Positions 1-12,599 of a DNA stretch of 64,000 nt are shown here, piece after piece (the stretch's first letter is position 1; the number at the start of each line of letters is the position of its first letter). The stretch covers positions 116,185 through 180,184 of the forward strand of contig JAWQFJ010000640.1 in assembly GCA_034096865.1 (NCBI GenBank), read 5' to 3'. Origin of the DNA: Theodoxus fluviatilis. Lineage: Eukaryota > Mollusca > Gastropoda > Cycloneritida > Neritidae. The translations under genes were made by a program, and so were the position numbers. The notes beneath the pieces were generated by a model. That model made no database searches. It was not told the DNA's origin and saw only the letters and a list, made by a program, of their open reading frames with translations.

Positions 1-1315
1 GGTGCCTCAGGAGCTGGACAGCAGCAGTCACACACAGTTGCGTCCCTTGCTTTGGGTTTTCCAGATCTATTTAAGTATCTTGCCGGGATGTATTTTTAGA
101 ACGGGATTTTTAACGTGAGGCTGGGGTTTGGCGGGAAGGAGGCACGCCCTGTGCCTGTGCAGGGAGAAGGTCGTATGCTAATGAGGCCTCCCGTAAGACG
201 CGGCAGTCTATGTTTAGTACGGGGGGTCTATCCCCACCGAATGTCAACAAACCCTTTCCCAGCAGCAGAAGCTGTCTGCTACAGAAAATCTCTAGACTTT
301 CGGTGTTGAGGGTTTTTATCAGGAAGTATCCCAAATTGATACTTGTTGTCCGTACAGTTGGTCCTTGGGGCTAATGGAGGATTTTTAGTATACTTCTCTC
401 AGTTTCAGTAGTTTGATGGACTTAGGACATAGTTTTGGAACCAATGATGAAGACGTGATGTATTGTACTGATTATTGTTATTCTCATGGTTTTGTGTGTG
501 ACCGAGCTGAGTTATCATTTTGTGTTTACAATGGGATTATTGGCATTTCACAGGGATGACGCTGACATTTGTGTAGCAGAGCAAGCCTAATGCACTGGTG
601 TGAGCAGTCCTGAGGTTTGTGGGATTAGGCCTTACCCTGTTCTTGTTACCCTGAGTCATGTGTTAATTTGTAATTTTGTTATGATTTTATGCTGAAGTCT
701 TGCAGTATTTTGGACTTTAACATTGTTTATATGATTAACTGTTGTTTGTAATCATTCCTTTGTGAATGACCGTAGTGGACTCCCATGATGTTAGTCCTGC
801 TTATATCGGTTTTATGACATTAATTGATTTATGTTCTGTAGCTTTTGCATAGTGCCTAGACTGTTTGTATTCTTGTTAATTATTTTCTCAGGATTTTACG
901 GGTTAGACCCCATGTCATTCTCCTACTGAATGGTACTACATCGGCAGAGGTGTGTATTCAATGTATCAACAGTATTTTTATGTGTGTTTGTAGTCATTTT
1001 ACTCATTATTGCTGTATTATGATTACAGGTTGGTTGTAATAAAGAGAAGAAATGATGCAGTGAGTGCGGTTGTCCCTCTACTCTCGCTTCTTCTCGTCTC
1101 TTTCTGTCGAACATCCGGTCACACTATCATGAAATGTTTGTCTCTCAGACTGTCAGAGGAAAGTCAAAATTTGTCCGAAGGAATACTCCCCTCTGAGTTG
1201 AGGGTAAAAATAGACTCGCCGTCTCTCCAAGCGATTCGTTAGAGGTGAATAACCAGGGAAAGTGTGACTTGATATGCGCTCACACTAACCTATTCTAGTT
1301 TTCGTGGTCAGTGCC
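1..1315. other. unassigned AT-rich sequence at window edge
   Basis: No recognisable coding exon on either strand. A canonical AATAAA at 1038-1043 is followed by GT-rich sequence, so this stretch could be the 3' untranslated end of a plus-strand gene lying left of the window. That is only a guess, because no coding sequence leads into it. Confidence 0.3.
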
Positions 1316-1372
1316 CTTACTTACATAGCCCACAAAGGCTGAAAGGCCGTAAAACTCACTCCTCCGAAGGAA
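1316..1372 (+). repeat. retroposon 3'-end motif, copy 1
   Basis: Carries the block ACATAGCC-CACAAAGGCTG-AAGGCCGTAAAACT. Close versions recur at 3795, 11405, 31605 and, inverted, at 33023. In the better preserved copies the motif runs straight into a tetranucleotide repeat, which marks it as the 3' end of a SINE or LINE. This copy has no tail left. Confidence 0.55.
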
Positions 1373-1799
1373 AGCTTCCAAATAATACAATTCATGACAA
1401 CTGAGAATCATGTACGGTGAATATACAAAGTATTAGCACTGCTATAATGAAACTTCAACAGGAAACGGTTTGCCACACGTGAAACGAAGCAAGGATGATT
1501 TTCTGTACAAAAGGAAAAAGTGCAACGAACGTGTGTCCTGCAAGCACGTTACTCAAGACAATCTCCCCGTGACGCAGAGAATGAATGCAATGCATTTGAC
1601 ATAGGTAATCTTTGATGCACAATACAGAGAATCATGGAAAAAACGCATATGAAAAGAAACTACGATATCAACCATTCTGTCATGGAGGGACTTGTGAATC
1701 TTTTGCGCACTTTATGCAAACGACGCTTTATGTCCAACTTGCCATATATAGGGATGTGTCTGTTTGCACGCGCAGACGATACAACATAGCCATGCAATA

Positions 1800-1886
1800 C
1801 ACAAACACACATGTACAAACACAAGCATGCACGCACAAACACACTTACATGCACACATGTACACATACACACATGCACTCGCGCGC

Positions 1887-1952
<66 letters not shown>
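1800..1952. repeat. (AC)n microsatellite
   Basis: A degenerate CA-rich lead-in from about 1800 becomes a pure AC run at 1891-1952. The long His/Thr and Cys/Val reading frames across it are products of the repeat and not genes. Confidence 0.95.
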
Positions 1953-1954
<2 letters not shown>

Positions 1955-3360
1955 ACATAAATCAACGCAGCATGGATCGTGTGAGGGTATATTACCATAT
2001 AAAGAGACGCAAGCAGACATCCCCCCACCCACCTCCAAAAGGAGAATAGAACCATATTATTTCCCTTCGAACTGCCGCCGAACGAGTCAACGAGGGTTCC
2101 ACTTACGAAAAATGGCAACTGCGCACAAGAAAGCGATAAAGAATTTGTCGAGTTCATCCATCTTCTTCGAACTCACGGACACGCGACTACAACATGCCGA
2201 GATTGAAAAACTAAAGGTTAATGACGTAGAGCTGTAAGTCGCCCAGTGACGTCACTATGGCTGCGGTCCAAGGAGCCAATCAGAGGAGTTCATATTTGAC
2301 AGCGACTTGGGACTAAATGGTTTGTGTGCGCTACTTCAGAATCCCCCTGAAACAGCTGGTTGTTCGCACTTGAATTCGAAACGATAAGGTTCATTTTATA
2401 CTTTCTTGACACAACAAGGTCAGCTTAAAAAATGTAAATTACTATGTGGAGAGTATGAAACTTCCTGAAAAGCGGGACCGTTGTCGGTCTTCAGTGGAAG
2501 ATCCCTCCGTCTTCCTGACACTCTGGGGGCGGGGATGAGGGTGGGGGGTGGGGGTGGGGGGAGGGGGTGGGGGGAGCACACCTGGACCAGGGCTACAGCC
2601 GTCTAAAGGGTCCACGCACAAATGGTGATCTGCCTTGTAAAACAGTAGACAGGAAGGAGACGGAACTGCCTGTCGTATTGTCACACCCCACGGACTACCC
2701 CTTGGATACCCTGCACTGCATCCTCTTCATCCAGATCCAGCAGGAAGCCCTCTCGGTTGCTTCAGCCATGGTCCTCAGGTACTTTGTTTGCTGCCTCTTT
2801 AGGAGGCCGAGCTGCGTGCAGATTTTATGCCAGGAGTATCCCACGAAACCAATCTCTGCTGCGAGCGAGCACTGTGGTTCTGAACCCGCGGATGGCCGTT
2901 TAATGCCAACCTCATCAGGACCCGTATGCACGAGAAGAAAGTAACGTCTTACTTCTGGAGTAAGTGAAACCCTGGCTGACGGGCTCACGTCGTCAGTTCA
3001 GTCTGGGGCGGCCCAAAGCACGAGGGAGTACTCAAGATGGTGGGTTTCTCAGGACTATTAATATGTCGTCTAAAAGGCATTTCCCGTCTTTTCAAATTAA
3101 ACAATAGCTGTAACCATACCCAACGTCCCGTCATCAAGTTCTCGCGATAAATTCATTTCCAAAACCAGATACTTCCTGCTTCTTGATACCGAGTGCTGTA
3201 TGATTACTACGATTACTTAAACATTAATACCGGAAACGCCCTTCGGATTGCTTTGGATTGCATATCCACAGTCTGGGAAACCCATTTTGTAGGCAGAGCT
3301 CGCAAGGATGCAGGTCCAAGCACCCATCGCAGGTGGCCTGCAATGCAAACTATGCCCAAC
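1953..3360. other. non-coding stretch with G-rich tract
   Basis: No convincing exon. At 2524-2576 there is a tract with several runs of four or more G on the plus strand, able in principle to form a G-quadruplex. ORFs of 80-125 residues here have no recognisable domain. Confidence 0.4.
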
Positions 3361-3369
3361 AAGTAACGA

Positions 3370-4050
3370 AAGGCTCACTGTGGGTTGGAGGTTAGAAAAG
3401 ACCCACCACGTATCCCTATGCATTTCGTAAGAAACGAATAAATAGGGGAAAAGAAAGTATTTGAACAGTATGTACATGACTTGGGATGGTTGAAGCTAAG
3501 AGCAGCGGGACGAGTGGGCAAATTTAGCAATGCAAAGTACAGTTCTCCTAACAATGGATCACTACAACACAAAATGTAGTCTCACAAGAAGGTAATGAAG
3601 AAGCGATTAAACAGAAGTGGTCAAGATTTTACAAAGTGTGACTTAAATGGTTTCACGTATCTCTATTATAAGCTGCTTTCACGGGGACTTGGAATGTTAC
3701 GATACATTGTATGTAATTCCTTGTGAGAATGAGTGAAGCTTGACTTGCTTTTTTATTTTTAGCAGCTCTACTGATTTTACGATTAATGGCGTAACATATT
3801 CTACAGAGGCTAATAGGCCATAAAATTATAGTCATTCATTCATTCATTCATTCATTCATTCATTCATTCATTCATTCATTCATTCATTCATTCATTCATT
3901 CATTCATTCATTCATTCATTCATTCATTCATTCATTCATTCATTCATCCATCCATCCATTCATTCATTCATTCATTCATTCATTCGTTTGTTCGTTCGTT
4001 CGTTCATTCATTCATCTATTCATTCAGCCATCCATTCATTCATTCATACT
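3370..4050 (+). repeat. retroposon 3' end with long (CATT)n tail
   Basis: A decayed body around 3375-3440 resembles the sequence at 31440-31540 (shared ACCCACC-CG-TTCCCTA-GC-ATTCGTAA pattern). The conserved end motif (AGAGGCTAATAGGCCATAAAA) is at 3806-3826 and an about 215-bp CATT array follows at 3831-4047. The order body, motif, tetranucleotide fits a retroposon that carries a microsatellite tail. Confidence 0.6.
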
Positions 4051-4626
4051 CAGTATCTCTCCTACTTAAATAGGTGTATGAGGTTTCCTTTTGAACATTT
4101 TGGCTGCGTGTGGCCTTCAAAGGTCGAGAGGTTGTACAACCTACCCCACCCCTCTCTCCCTTCTACCCACACACGAACGCATTCACTGATGCATGCACAT
4201 GTGGACGCGTGCGTGCACACACCTATATGCATGGACACAACACCTGAACTATCTTTATGTTTTCCCCTCCTTTCGTTATTCGGCAAAATATCTCTTAAAG
4301 TTCAAAACTGATACTATTGAAATTTGGTGGAACATGAGGGCTTTTACCCAAGGAACAATCCTTTCAATTACATTTTTTATTTTTAAAGTTGATTCATAAA
4401 GAGATTTCATCACACGACACGAAATATATCGCGATGAGCGTTCTCCCACCAGAATCGCATCGCGAGATATCTCGCGATGCCCTTGCAAATTTCTCCCTTT
4501 TGCTATAACGGGCCAAAGGAGGTAAATCTTGTTAGCCTTTATAGCTGAAGGAATTTGCATGCAGATTTACTTCCCTTTATGAACTCTTTTCGACTAATGA
4601 TCAGTAATTGTAACCTTTGTGCCTGT

Positions 4627-4639
4627 GGTGTGTGTGTGT

Positions 4640-4707
<68 letters not shown>
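4627..4707. repeat. (GT)n microsatellite
   Basis: Nearly pure TG repeat of about 80 bp. Confidence 0.95.
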
Positions 4708-4708
<1 letters not shown>

Positions 4709-5190
4709 GACAAAAAGGCGGGAAAGCGTACTGCAAAACGTTTGTTCTTTCAATTCCATGAACATATACTTTGATTTGGTTGATTGCTAGCTTCCAACTG
4801 CTTGTATTTGTCTGTACTAAATGTTTATATACATTTGCATTAGTTGTATATTGACATTTAAAGTTTCTCATTTTCTATGCGCCTGTGCGCTTCCCATACC
4901 AGCTAGTAAACTGTGGGGGTTTTTTCGTCTACTTTTTCATTTTTGCGCATGTACACACTCAATTCTATGATGTGTAATTCATAATTAGCATTTTTAGTCC
5001 CTTAGATCATTTTTTGAATGTAATGAGTAAAAAACAAACTTTCATTTGAGATATAATTAGTCTTGTTATCTTATGCCTTTGTATCTTTATTATATTTTTG
5101 AAAATGCATGAAAAACTTGCGATCCCGGAGAACGATCACAATATTTAGCCACGACTCCAGATGACGTCAAACATCATTCTGCCAGTATAT

Positions 5191-6113
5191 CCCTGCGTTC
5201 CGTTGCACTCTGCTTCATCTCTGCTATCGTGTAGCAGCCTCAAGAGTTTTGATTGGTTGGTTTTATTTAATAACTTTTAAAGCACATTATCATTAAAAGT
5301 ATAGGGTTTTGGGGGCCCTCTTTGAATACACGAATCCCCAATATTATTTTACACTCACATTTATCACTCTTGATCGAAGAAACGACTAAATAAAAGTATT
5401 AGGGTCGAAAATCATTCATACACAATCTTTGGTGACGTTTCAGCCAGTGGCAGAGGTCAACTTCCTGTCAAGGTCGCGCAGCAGCTCGAGCGCCTCAGAA
5501 GGAGCTCTAACTGCTTCACACTAGAGTGCGCCACCTGCTGTGCCTAGCAACAATGAAGCTACAGAACTCATAGCCGCATTTGATTGGCTCATACTAAACA
5601 GAACTAATTGGAAGTCAATCTACGGACTTGCACGGTAAACATGCTTCGAACCATGGAGTTTACATACCATGGAAGTGGCAAACGTGCCGATTGCTGTCAA
5701 ATTTCGAAGAAATAAATGTTTTCGTGCTCTCATCACCGTGGCAGAGTGGATTGTATGTCGGTTTGATATCTGTGGTAATCGTCGGCATTTATACCCATGA
5801 GAGTAACGATTTAGCAGACGACACACGTTTTGGGATTCCCTTGACCTTCCTCTATGACTGGTGATGGTTATCTCCCTTTTGTTATTAATGGATTTTTCGA
5901 TCCTAATGCTTTTATGAAGTTGTCTATTCGATCAAGAGGGATATAAATGAATGTGAACTTATTTAGGGGATCCATGTATCCAAAGAGGGCCTCCAAAACC
6001 CTCTACTTTTAATGGTAACGTGCTTTTAAAATAATTAATGAAACCGACCAATCGAAACTCCTGAGCCTGCTACACCATAGCAGAGATGAAGCAGAGTGCA
6101 ACGGAACGCAGGG
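5191..6113. mobile_element. TIR element, about 0.9 kb with about 190-bp inverted ends
   Basis: The left arm (5191-5385, starting CCCTGCGTTCCGTTGC) matches the reverse complement of the right arm (about 5925-6113) along about 190 bp with scattered differences and small indels. Between them lie about 540 bp without a transposase. The outer bases are TA on both sides, which could be a TA target duplication as in Tc1/mariner-type insertion, but one extra base on the left leaves this open. Reads as a non-autonomous DNA transposon. Confidence 0.7.
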
Positions 6114-6419
6114 TAAGTGTCCCACACGCAGAGACCACTAGCAGACGCTAAATGAACTAAACTTCGCAGCGTCAGGTCTGGCTAGCAGATTATGCTGCCT
6201 GAATTATACAGGCCATGGAAGAGAAATGTTACCTTCCTTGGTGGAGTTGGCGCTCTTAGTGCCTTCTAGTTATCAACAGTTATTGCTGCACTGATTCCAG
6301 GACTTCTCTGAATGCCTTCGCAAGGTTGGGCGGGTTTCTCTTATGTATTGCGGCTGCTATTAACCCTGGTAAGAAGCTTAACTAAATACTGGCAAATAAG
6401 CAGCACATTTCACACGACA

Positions 6420-6538
6420 GAGAGGCAGACGGACGGACGGACGGACGGACGGACGGACAGAAGGACGGACAGAAGGACGGACGGACAGAAGGACGGACGG
6501 ACAGACAGACAGACAGACACACAGACACACAGACAGGC

Positions 6539-6591
<53 letters not shown>

Positions 6592-6820
6592 CACAGACAG
6601 ACAGACACACAGACACACAGAAAGACACACAGACACACAGACAGACTCACAGACAGACACACAGACAGACAGACAGACACACACAGAGACAGACAGACAG
6701 ACGGACAGACATACAGACGGACAGACAGAAAGGCACACAGACAGACAGACAAACAGACAGACACACAGACAGACACACACAGACAGACAGACAGACACAC
6801 AGACAGGCAGACAGACAGGC

Positions 6821-6873
<53 letters not shown>

Positions 6874-7162
6874 CACAGACAGACAGACAGACACACAGAC
6901 ACACAGACAGACAGACACACAGACACACAGAAAGACACACAGACACACAGACAGACTCACAGACAGACACACAGACAGACAGACAGACACACACAGAGAC
7001 AGACAGACAGACGGACAGACATACAGACGGACAGACAGAAAGGCACACAGACAGACAGACAAACAGACAGACACACAGACAGACACACACACAGACAGAC
7101 AGACAGACAGACAGACAGACTGACAGGCTGACAGACAGACACTCACACAGACAGACAGACAT

Positions 7163-7212
<50 letters not shown>

Positions 7213-7401
7213 GGACACAGACACAGACACACAGACTGACGGACGGACGGACGGACGGACGGACGGACAGACGGACAGAGATAGAGACATAGAGATAACG
7301 AGAGATATACAGAAAGAGATATAGACAGACAGAGACACACATATAGACACAGATAGACAGAGACAGACAGACAGACAGACAGACGGACGGACGGACGAAC
7401 G

Positions 7402-7445
<44 letters not shown>

Positions 7446-7470
7446 GAGAGAGAGATAGAGAGAGAGGGGG
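6420..7470. repeat. (ACAG/GGAC)n satellite-like array ending in (GA)n
   Basis: About 1 kb of ACAG, GGAC and ACAC steps, then a pure GA run at 7407-7440. A block of about 140 bp at 6641-6780 recurs at 6951-7090, 310 bp away, so the array grew by duplication of larger blocks as well as slippage. Reading frames of several hundred residues on both strands (Thr-Asp-Arg-Gln and Cys-Leu-Ser-Val) are artefacts of the repeat. Confidence 0.95.
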
Positions 7471-7960
7471 GGGGGGGTTGGGAGAGAAGAAGGGAGGGAG
7501 GGAGAGATAGAGGTGGGGTGTAGAGTGGCTTGTGGAACGTGGGATTAAAATAAGGTTGGGCTGGGGCCAAGGAAGTGTGTGTAGAAAGTTGAGTGTAGGC
7601 CGGGTGACTGTGCAATGAGGAATGTGGGTGGAATGGGGTGGGGGTGGGGTGGGTGGGGGATGGATGCGGATGAGCAGGGGGGACGAGGGGGGGGGGGGGA
7701 GGGAGGGGGGATGCAACGTGGTGGAGAGTGAAAATAAGGGGTCGAGATGAGCAAGATTAAAGGTGAAACATCATAATTTATGTGTAATGTGTATCGTGAT
7801 GCTGGGTTGTGGGATATAGCTGAAGTGCATGGGGTTGAGACAATGGGCCTGCAGATAGGAACGACGGTGTAGGTGGTGGTGGTGGATGTGGGCGGAAGGG
7901 GGTGGGGATGGGATACTGAGGTGTAGGCTGGAAGTGTGGCGAGCTGGATAGGAATACCAC
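7471..7960. other. strongly G-rich, purine-skewed stretch
   Basis: The plus strand is heavily G-rich, with several runs of six or more G (7467-7480, 7686-7710) and TGGTGG repeats near 7870. No gene is seen. The Pro-rich minus frames follow from the base skew. Confidence 0.7.
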
Positions 7961-7983
7961 GCGCGATTTGGGTTTGTGGGAAT

Positions 7984-8256
7984 AACTTCCTTAGGCTACA
8001 CTAGTGGACTCGTCCTAGGAGAGGGGTGCGGATCACAAAATCCGGAGGGCCACAGCATCTCATTCAGGGCGTTTATGCTCAGAACAAGGCCGCATCACCC
8101 TGCCGACTGCCGCAAATGTAACAGTTTGGACCAAACCCTGCCAACAGCGCCTTTGTGCACCATCCCACCCCCCACCCCGTATATTCGCTGTCTTTCCCAT
8201 ATCTCTTACCTCGGACGAATCTCCTCGTGTGGCCCGCCCGAGGAAGCCCTTCAGGT
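7984..8256. mobile_element. MITE family M, degenerate copy A
   Basis: The left end contains CACTAGTGGACTCGTCC followed by AGGAGAGGGGTG. The right end (8207-8250) carries the degraded reverse complement, ending in GTGTGGCCCG. The same terminal sequence in the same arrangement bounds the better copy at 40463-40775. No coding capacity. Confidence 0.55.
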
Positions 8257-9731
8257 TTGGGACGTTGAAATAGTGTTAATTAAGCAGCAGGCAGCTCTGG
8301 TAAACTGTGTCCGATGCAAGAACAACAAACAAGACGTAACAATCATTGCAACAGAACTTCATTGAGCCGTTTGCAGTGCCTACGACTTCCGTAATCAGCT
8401 TGCCAGAAGAAAGCATGCAGTCGGTACGAATAGCATTACAAATGGGGGGAATGCATAACTAAGGCATCCGTGGCAAAAAAAACCAAACGACAGCACATCT
8501 CGTAACTTTAAAAGATAATTGAATAAAACACCTATGTAACTTTCTTACAGGACATTGCCCGCCTTTCATAATATGAGTGTGACAAAGAATCGACGATTTC
8601 GTGACTGCAGGTAGTGTGCAAGTTCATTTTTATTACTTACAGTGCACAGGAACATCTTTTATGGACGTTCCATGTTTGTTCTAAGCGTGCGACTCGATTG
8701 CAGATGTACCACATGAAAGGAAGCTTCGCTAAAATTGCTTCGCATCAAACTGTTCATCCTAAGGTCATACAGGTCGATGAAAATCCTCCTTATCTATCAA
8801 ATTCGCTTTTTGAGGATGAGATGAATATTAGCTCCACATCTGAGTAGGTTCCACCTCCTTCTTCGAACGTCACACAACGAACGACATCAAGGAACAACCA
8901 GTGACAAAAAAATCTGAACGATACATGGCCTTTAAGAAAAAAGTGGAAAAGATACACGCGCAACTTTAGTAGCCAGAGCGCGCCACAAACGTTTGCTGAA
9001 ACTAATGTGCAAGATTTTTTTTAAATCGACATTAACTGAACTGCAATGAAACGTATTTGCCTTGCAGTCATTCGTGCCGAGAACAAACTTACATTGGCCA
9101 GCTCTACGAAAGAAAGTGATCATCATGAACGGCTTTCCTTCTCTAGAACCGTTAAACCTCATCAACGTACACACTGTCTCTTGGATCGTCGTTGCGGCTA
9201 TTCCTGCATTTCAGTGCAGTGACTATTATCTCAAAGAGCAATTATACGAAAAGGCTAACATCATGTTTTAGTCCTGAGGCCAAGCGGCTCTATCAGCCCT
9301 AGAAAAAGGAAGTGTCGGCTACAAGTTTAGACCAAAATGTTTTGACATATTTTGAAAGAAGACACCTAGTACATGACATTTTGAGAGACTATAACTTTGG
9401 GTAGAATCTAAATAATGAGATTTTTCTGTTTTTGAAATTCGTTTTTCACGCAAACAGGTAAAAAGAAAAAAAATTGTGTTTTAACTTTTTTATTTTCCCC
9501 GACTAAAGAAAGTAGGCATGTTCAAATATTACAATAATTCATGTATTGGAGTATGTTAGTGATTTAGGTTTAGTAAGCAATTAATTAAGAATAAAAAACT
9601 TGTTTTACTCAAATCATTTGAGTTGCCTCCCTTGATAGTCAACATACGTAGCAATGTGCACACACCACCACCTAATGCTTATGCACATCTCTTGGTTGCA
9701 CAATCTCCACACAAACACAATACTGTTGAAA
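8257..9731. other. no gene seen
   Basis: AT-rich unique-looking sequence. ORFs of 65-80 residues occur but lack domains, splice-site support or repeat homology inside the window. Confidence 0.4.
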
Positions 9732-9909
9732 TCATTCCCAGTCTGAATCAATGGAATCAATGTCTCCTTCAAAATACATTTCAGTGTCAGAACCACTACT
9801 GTCAGTGTCAATTGTGTTGTCCATGTCTTCCTCCACCAACGCCGACTGTTTGTTCACACACCCAACACATGCACACAGTTGTGTGCATGGCAGAGAATTG
9901 CGGTGACAG
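9732..9909 (-). CDS. candidate terminal exon, Cys-rich then acidic tail
   Basis: The minus strand has a plausible acceptor (TTATTAGCAG) at 9910, then an open frame of 58 residues to a stop. It begins with a cysteine cluster (CHRNSLPCTQLCACVGC) and ends in a very acidic tail (SDTEMYFEGDIDSIDSDWE). Cys-rich segments spaced like this, followed by acidic tails, occur at the C-termini of some transposon-derived invertebrate proteins. That comparison is from memory and weak. No upstream exon could be assigned, so the gene may be a remnant. Unknown function. Confidence 0.35.
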
Positions 9910-11395
9910 CTGCTAATAAAATATAGTTTGCTGTATAGATTATCCATTTCTCTATTTGTTTCCCAAATTTCAGGTTAAACTAATGTTGAGATCATGGTTA
10001 ATTTTGTTTCCAAAAAGATCGTTACTAGCATCCACTTTGGTAAGACGCCATTCTAAGATTATCGCCCAAAATCTGGTTTAAAAAATAAAATACAACATTT
10101 GCGTACTCATTATCGCACTAAAACTTATGCGTATTTACCACTTTGTTCATTTTTGTACCTTGAATCTGTATTCTGGGGATTGTTTGAGCCTAAGATCATG
10201 TTCATTTTTTTGGGTCATATACCTCCTACCTACTGACTTTCTTTGGACATTATTTATTTTCCCTAGACTGCCCCTTTAACTTGGTTTCGTGCAACAAGCA
10301 ACACTATTTTCCTCACATGATTATGGTGTAAATAGACCTCAAATGATCAATCAGGCAATCAATCAACTAGTTTTTACTCAAATGTAACGAAAGTTTAACG
10401 TTCAACTTACTAGTACGAATTTTTCTGGAGCCCAAGTATATGTTGATTTGCATTTTTTTAGACTTTGTCTTTCTGCACACAATACAGACAGGAGGCAGGA
10501 TATGCTCGCTCCTGGTAGTCGATTCTCGGCTGTTCTGTCTTTGTGGTCTCATTCTTTTTCCTCGGTGAAACAGCTCCCGCAGCTTTGCCTTTCTCAAAGC
10601 GACGATACGCCTGTTCGATTCTTCGTTTGTTTGTGAAACGAACGCGTTTCACTTTCAGGCGTTGATTGTAAAGCAAGTTTCTCAGCTATCACACGTTCTT
10701 CGCCGTCTAAACTACTCCACTGCTTGCTTGACCATATGGTGGTATCCACTTAATCTCTGAGAAACTCTCTAAATCTAGAGAATTAATGTCTTCGCAGCAA
10801 TGCGAAATGCACTTGTCAAGCGCCGTTGTTTAGGCTAGAAACTCGTATGCAAGGGACGCAACTCCGAATCTGGTACCGTCAAATAGGCGTTTTTCATACT
10901 TTTTTTCCCAACTTCTTTTAATTATCATACGTTATTTAGATTCATTTGAAAGTTATAGTGTACAAAATATCAACAAAGAATATTCCCTTAACCCATGAGA
11001 GCAAATATATTTTGGTCTAAACAACTATCCGAAGCTTTTGAATGATAGAGCTGCTTGGCCTCAGGACTATTTACAGCAAAAAAAATCTCAAGGGTCGAAA
11101 CTGTGTGTGTACCGCAGAAAGAGAGACAATTCACAAACGGACACATTTTCCATCGACTTCATGTGTTCGTGTTTTCTCCATTTTGCAGTTCATTTTTCAC
11201 TGGATTTTACAAACCTTTGACCTCTCAACAACTGAGATGCAACAGCTTTGGTGTTGACGCCATTCACCAAGTAGGTTGGAGGTAAGAATTGACCTATCAA
11301 CTCTGCATACGCGATTAATTTAAAATTGGATTATTACGGATATCGCGACTTGACTTGCTTCTATTCTAACCAGTGCTGGTGATTGTACATGATCA
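9910..11395. other. no gene seen
   Basis: AT-rich sequence without recognised repeats or exons. A minus-strand ORF at 10458-10676 is Lys/Arg-rich but matches no family I know. Confidence 0.4.
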
Positions 11396-11480
11396 ATTGT
11401 CTTACATTGCCTACAAAGGCTAATAGGTCGTAAAACTTCGTCTATCCATCCATCCGTCCATCTATCCCTTGCCGCCGCCT
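11396..11480 (+). repeat. retroposon 3'-end motif with (ATCC)n tail
   Basis: Contains the shared block ACATTGCCTACAAAGGCTAA then TAGGTCGTAAAACT, followed by a short ATCC/GTCC repeat at 11442-11467. Same motif-then-tetranucleotide order as at 3806 and 31605. Confidence 0.6.
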
Positions 11481-12138
11481 TGGAAGGAATCTCGGCACTG
11501 CCATGGGATTCTCTAAGAAGGGCTAAGTACATCTCTGCCTCTGTGTATTTCCATCACAACCCCACCTCTCCGCCTACGACCACCACCACCCCAACCCCTA
11601 ATCCCATGCGCAAGGACGACTTTCTACTTTGTTCCCCACTCTTGGATTTCCGCCCTTAAAGAGTTCCGCCCTGATAGATCTCTGCCCTCGCAACATGTTG
11701 TGATGACTGACGAACAGAAGAACGGCCCAATTCAATGAGTTTGGTGAATAAATATGGAACACATTTTGGGGAGTCTTGAACTGATTGATGACAGTTGTCC
11801 TGAAGCAGCGTAACCGATAAATCTAAGGTAATACTTCTGTATATCATTGGGAAACTGGTTAACAACAGCCTCACTCCACCTCTTCTCCCTCGTCTACTCT
11901 CCTACCCTCACCCATTTTCTTCTGCCTACATTATGTTACTATTCTGTAGAAGCGGGGACCTTCTGCAGCACATGCTTAAAGCTACATGGGTAAGCTTTCT
12001 GCTTTACTCTGAGTGCCAAGTTCAGACGTGAAAGTCCATATATATATATATATTTGCTGTAGATGTCCACCCCTCCTGGCACAGAGATCCACAGGGCGGA
12101 GATCTGCTAGCGTCCCTCGGGAACACTTAGTCTCCGAT
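11481..12138 (-). other. downstream flank / probable 3' UTR of the KY-like gene
   Basis: Lies immediately 3' of the stop codon of the KY-like gene. No polyadenylation signal could be assigned with confidence. Contains a short (TA)n at 12040-12053. Confidence 0.3.
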
Positions 12139-12570
12139 TCAGGTCTCTGAATAGCTGCCGCTCACTGCTGTGCTGCTGCTGACTTTGACAGCACCGGCGG
12201 CTGTGTCCACAATGTACTCGAGGAGTAAGGTCATGATCGTTACATGTCTATGGTGCTGAGGGTGCATGGCCTGGAGAGTGAACCTGTAGTAACCTTCCTT
12301 GGGGAGTTGACCCTGTATTTCGAGGCTGGTCTGCGCCACGGAGATTTTCACTGCATTATTGAGGTTGGGGATTTCCTCCTCGGCGTACGTCAGAGTGTGG
12401 ATGGTCGCTATTGGTTGGACTAAGTTGATCTTGAAGTCAACTTTTCCCTGGGGACAGTGGACAAAGTCCAGAAATAGAGAAGCATCTGCCACGCCGAAAG
12501 CCTTGGCCCTGTCTTCTGCTCCATAGTCGTAGGTGTAGTCTCCTGGGTAGGGGTGCAGAGGTGTCATTTC
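12139..12570 (-). CDS. KY/hillarin-like protein, last exon (C-terminal beta domain)
   Basis: Final coding exon of a kyphoscoliosis-peptidase-like protein, the transglutaminase-core family linked to muscle cytoskeleton (KY) and, in invertebrates, hillarin. The acceptor is CAATTTCAG with phase 0, matching the phase-0 donor of the exon at 15159. The exon encodes 143 residues and ends in a Ser-rich tail (VSSSTAVSGSYSET) and a stop. Segments such as LFLDFVHCPQGKVDF and GYYRFTLQAMHP fit the immunoglobulin-like beta modules that follow the peptidase core in this family. The family assignment rests mainly on the 29677 exon. An active enzyme is doubtful (see the 32884 exon). Confidence 0.8.
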   Translation of the reverse strand, partial: EMTPLHPYPGDYTYDYGAEDRAKAFGVADASLFLDFVHCPQGKVDFKINLVQPIATIHTLTYAEEEIPNLNNAVKISVAQTSLEIQGQLPKEGYYRFTLQAMHPQHHRHVTIMTLLLEYIVDTAAGAVKVSSSTAVSGSYSET

Positions 12571-12599
12571 CTGAAATTGCAAAAGGCAGAATTCGGGGT

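Noticed and set aside
6312..7716. Reading frames of up to 444 codons on both strands
   Set aside because: They translate an ACAG/GGAC microsatellite; periodic composition keeps all frames open and there is no domain.
10367..10676. Overlapping 62-76 codon ORFs on both strands
   Set aside because: No domain, splice site or repeat support; the basic composition alone is not evidence.
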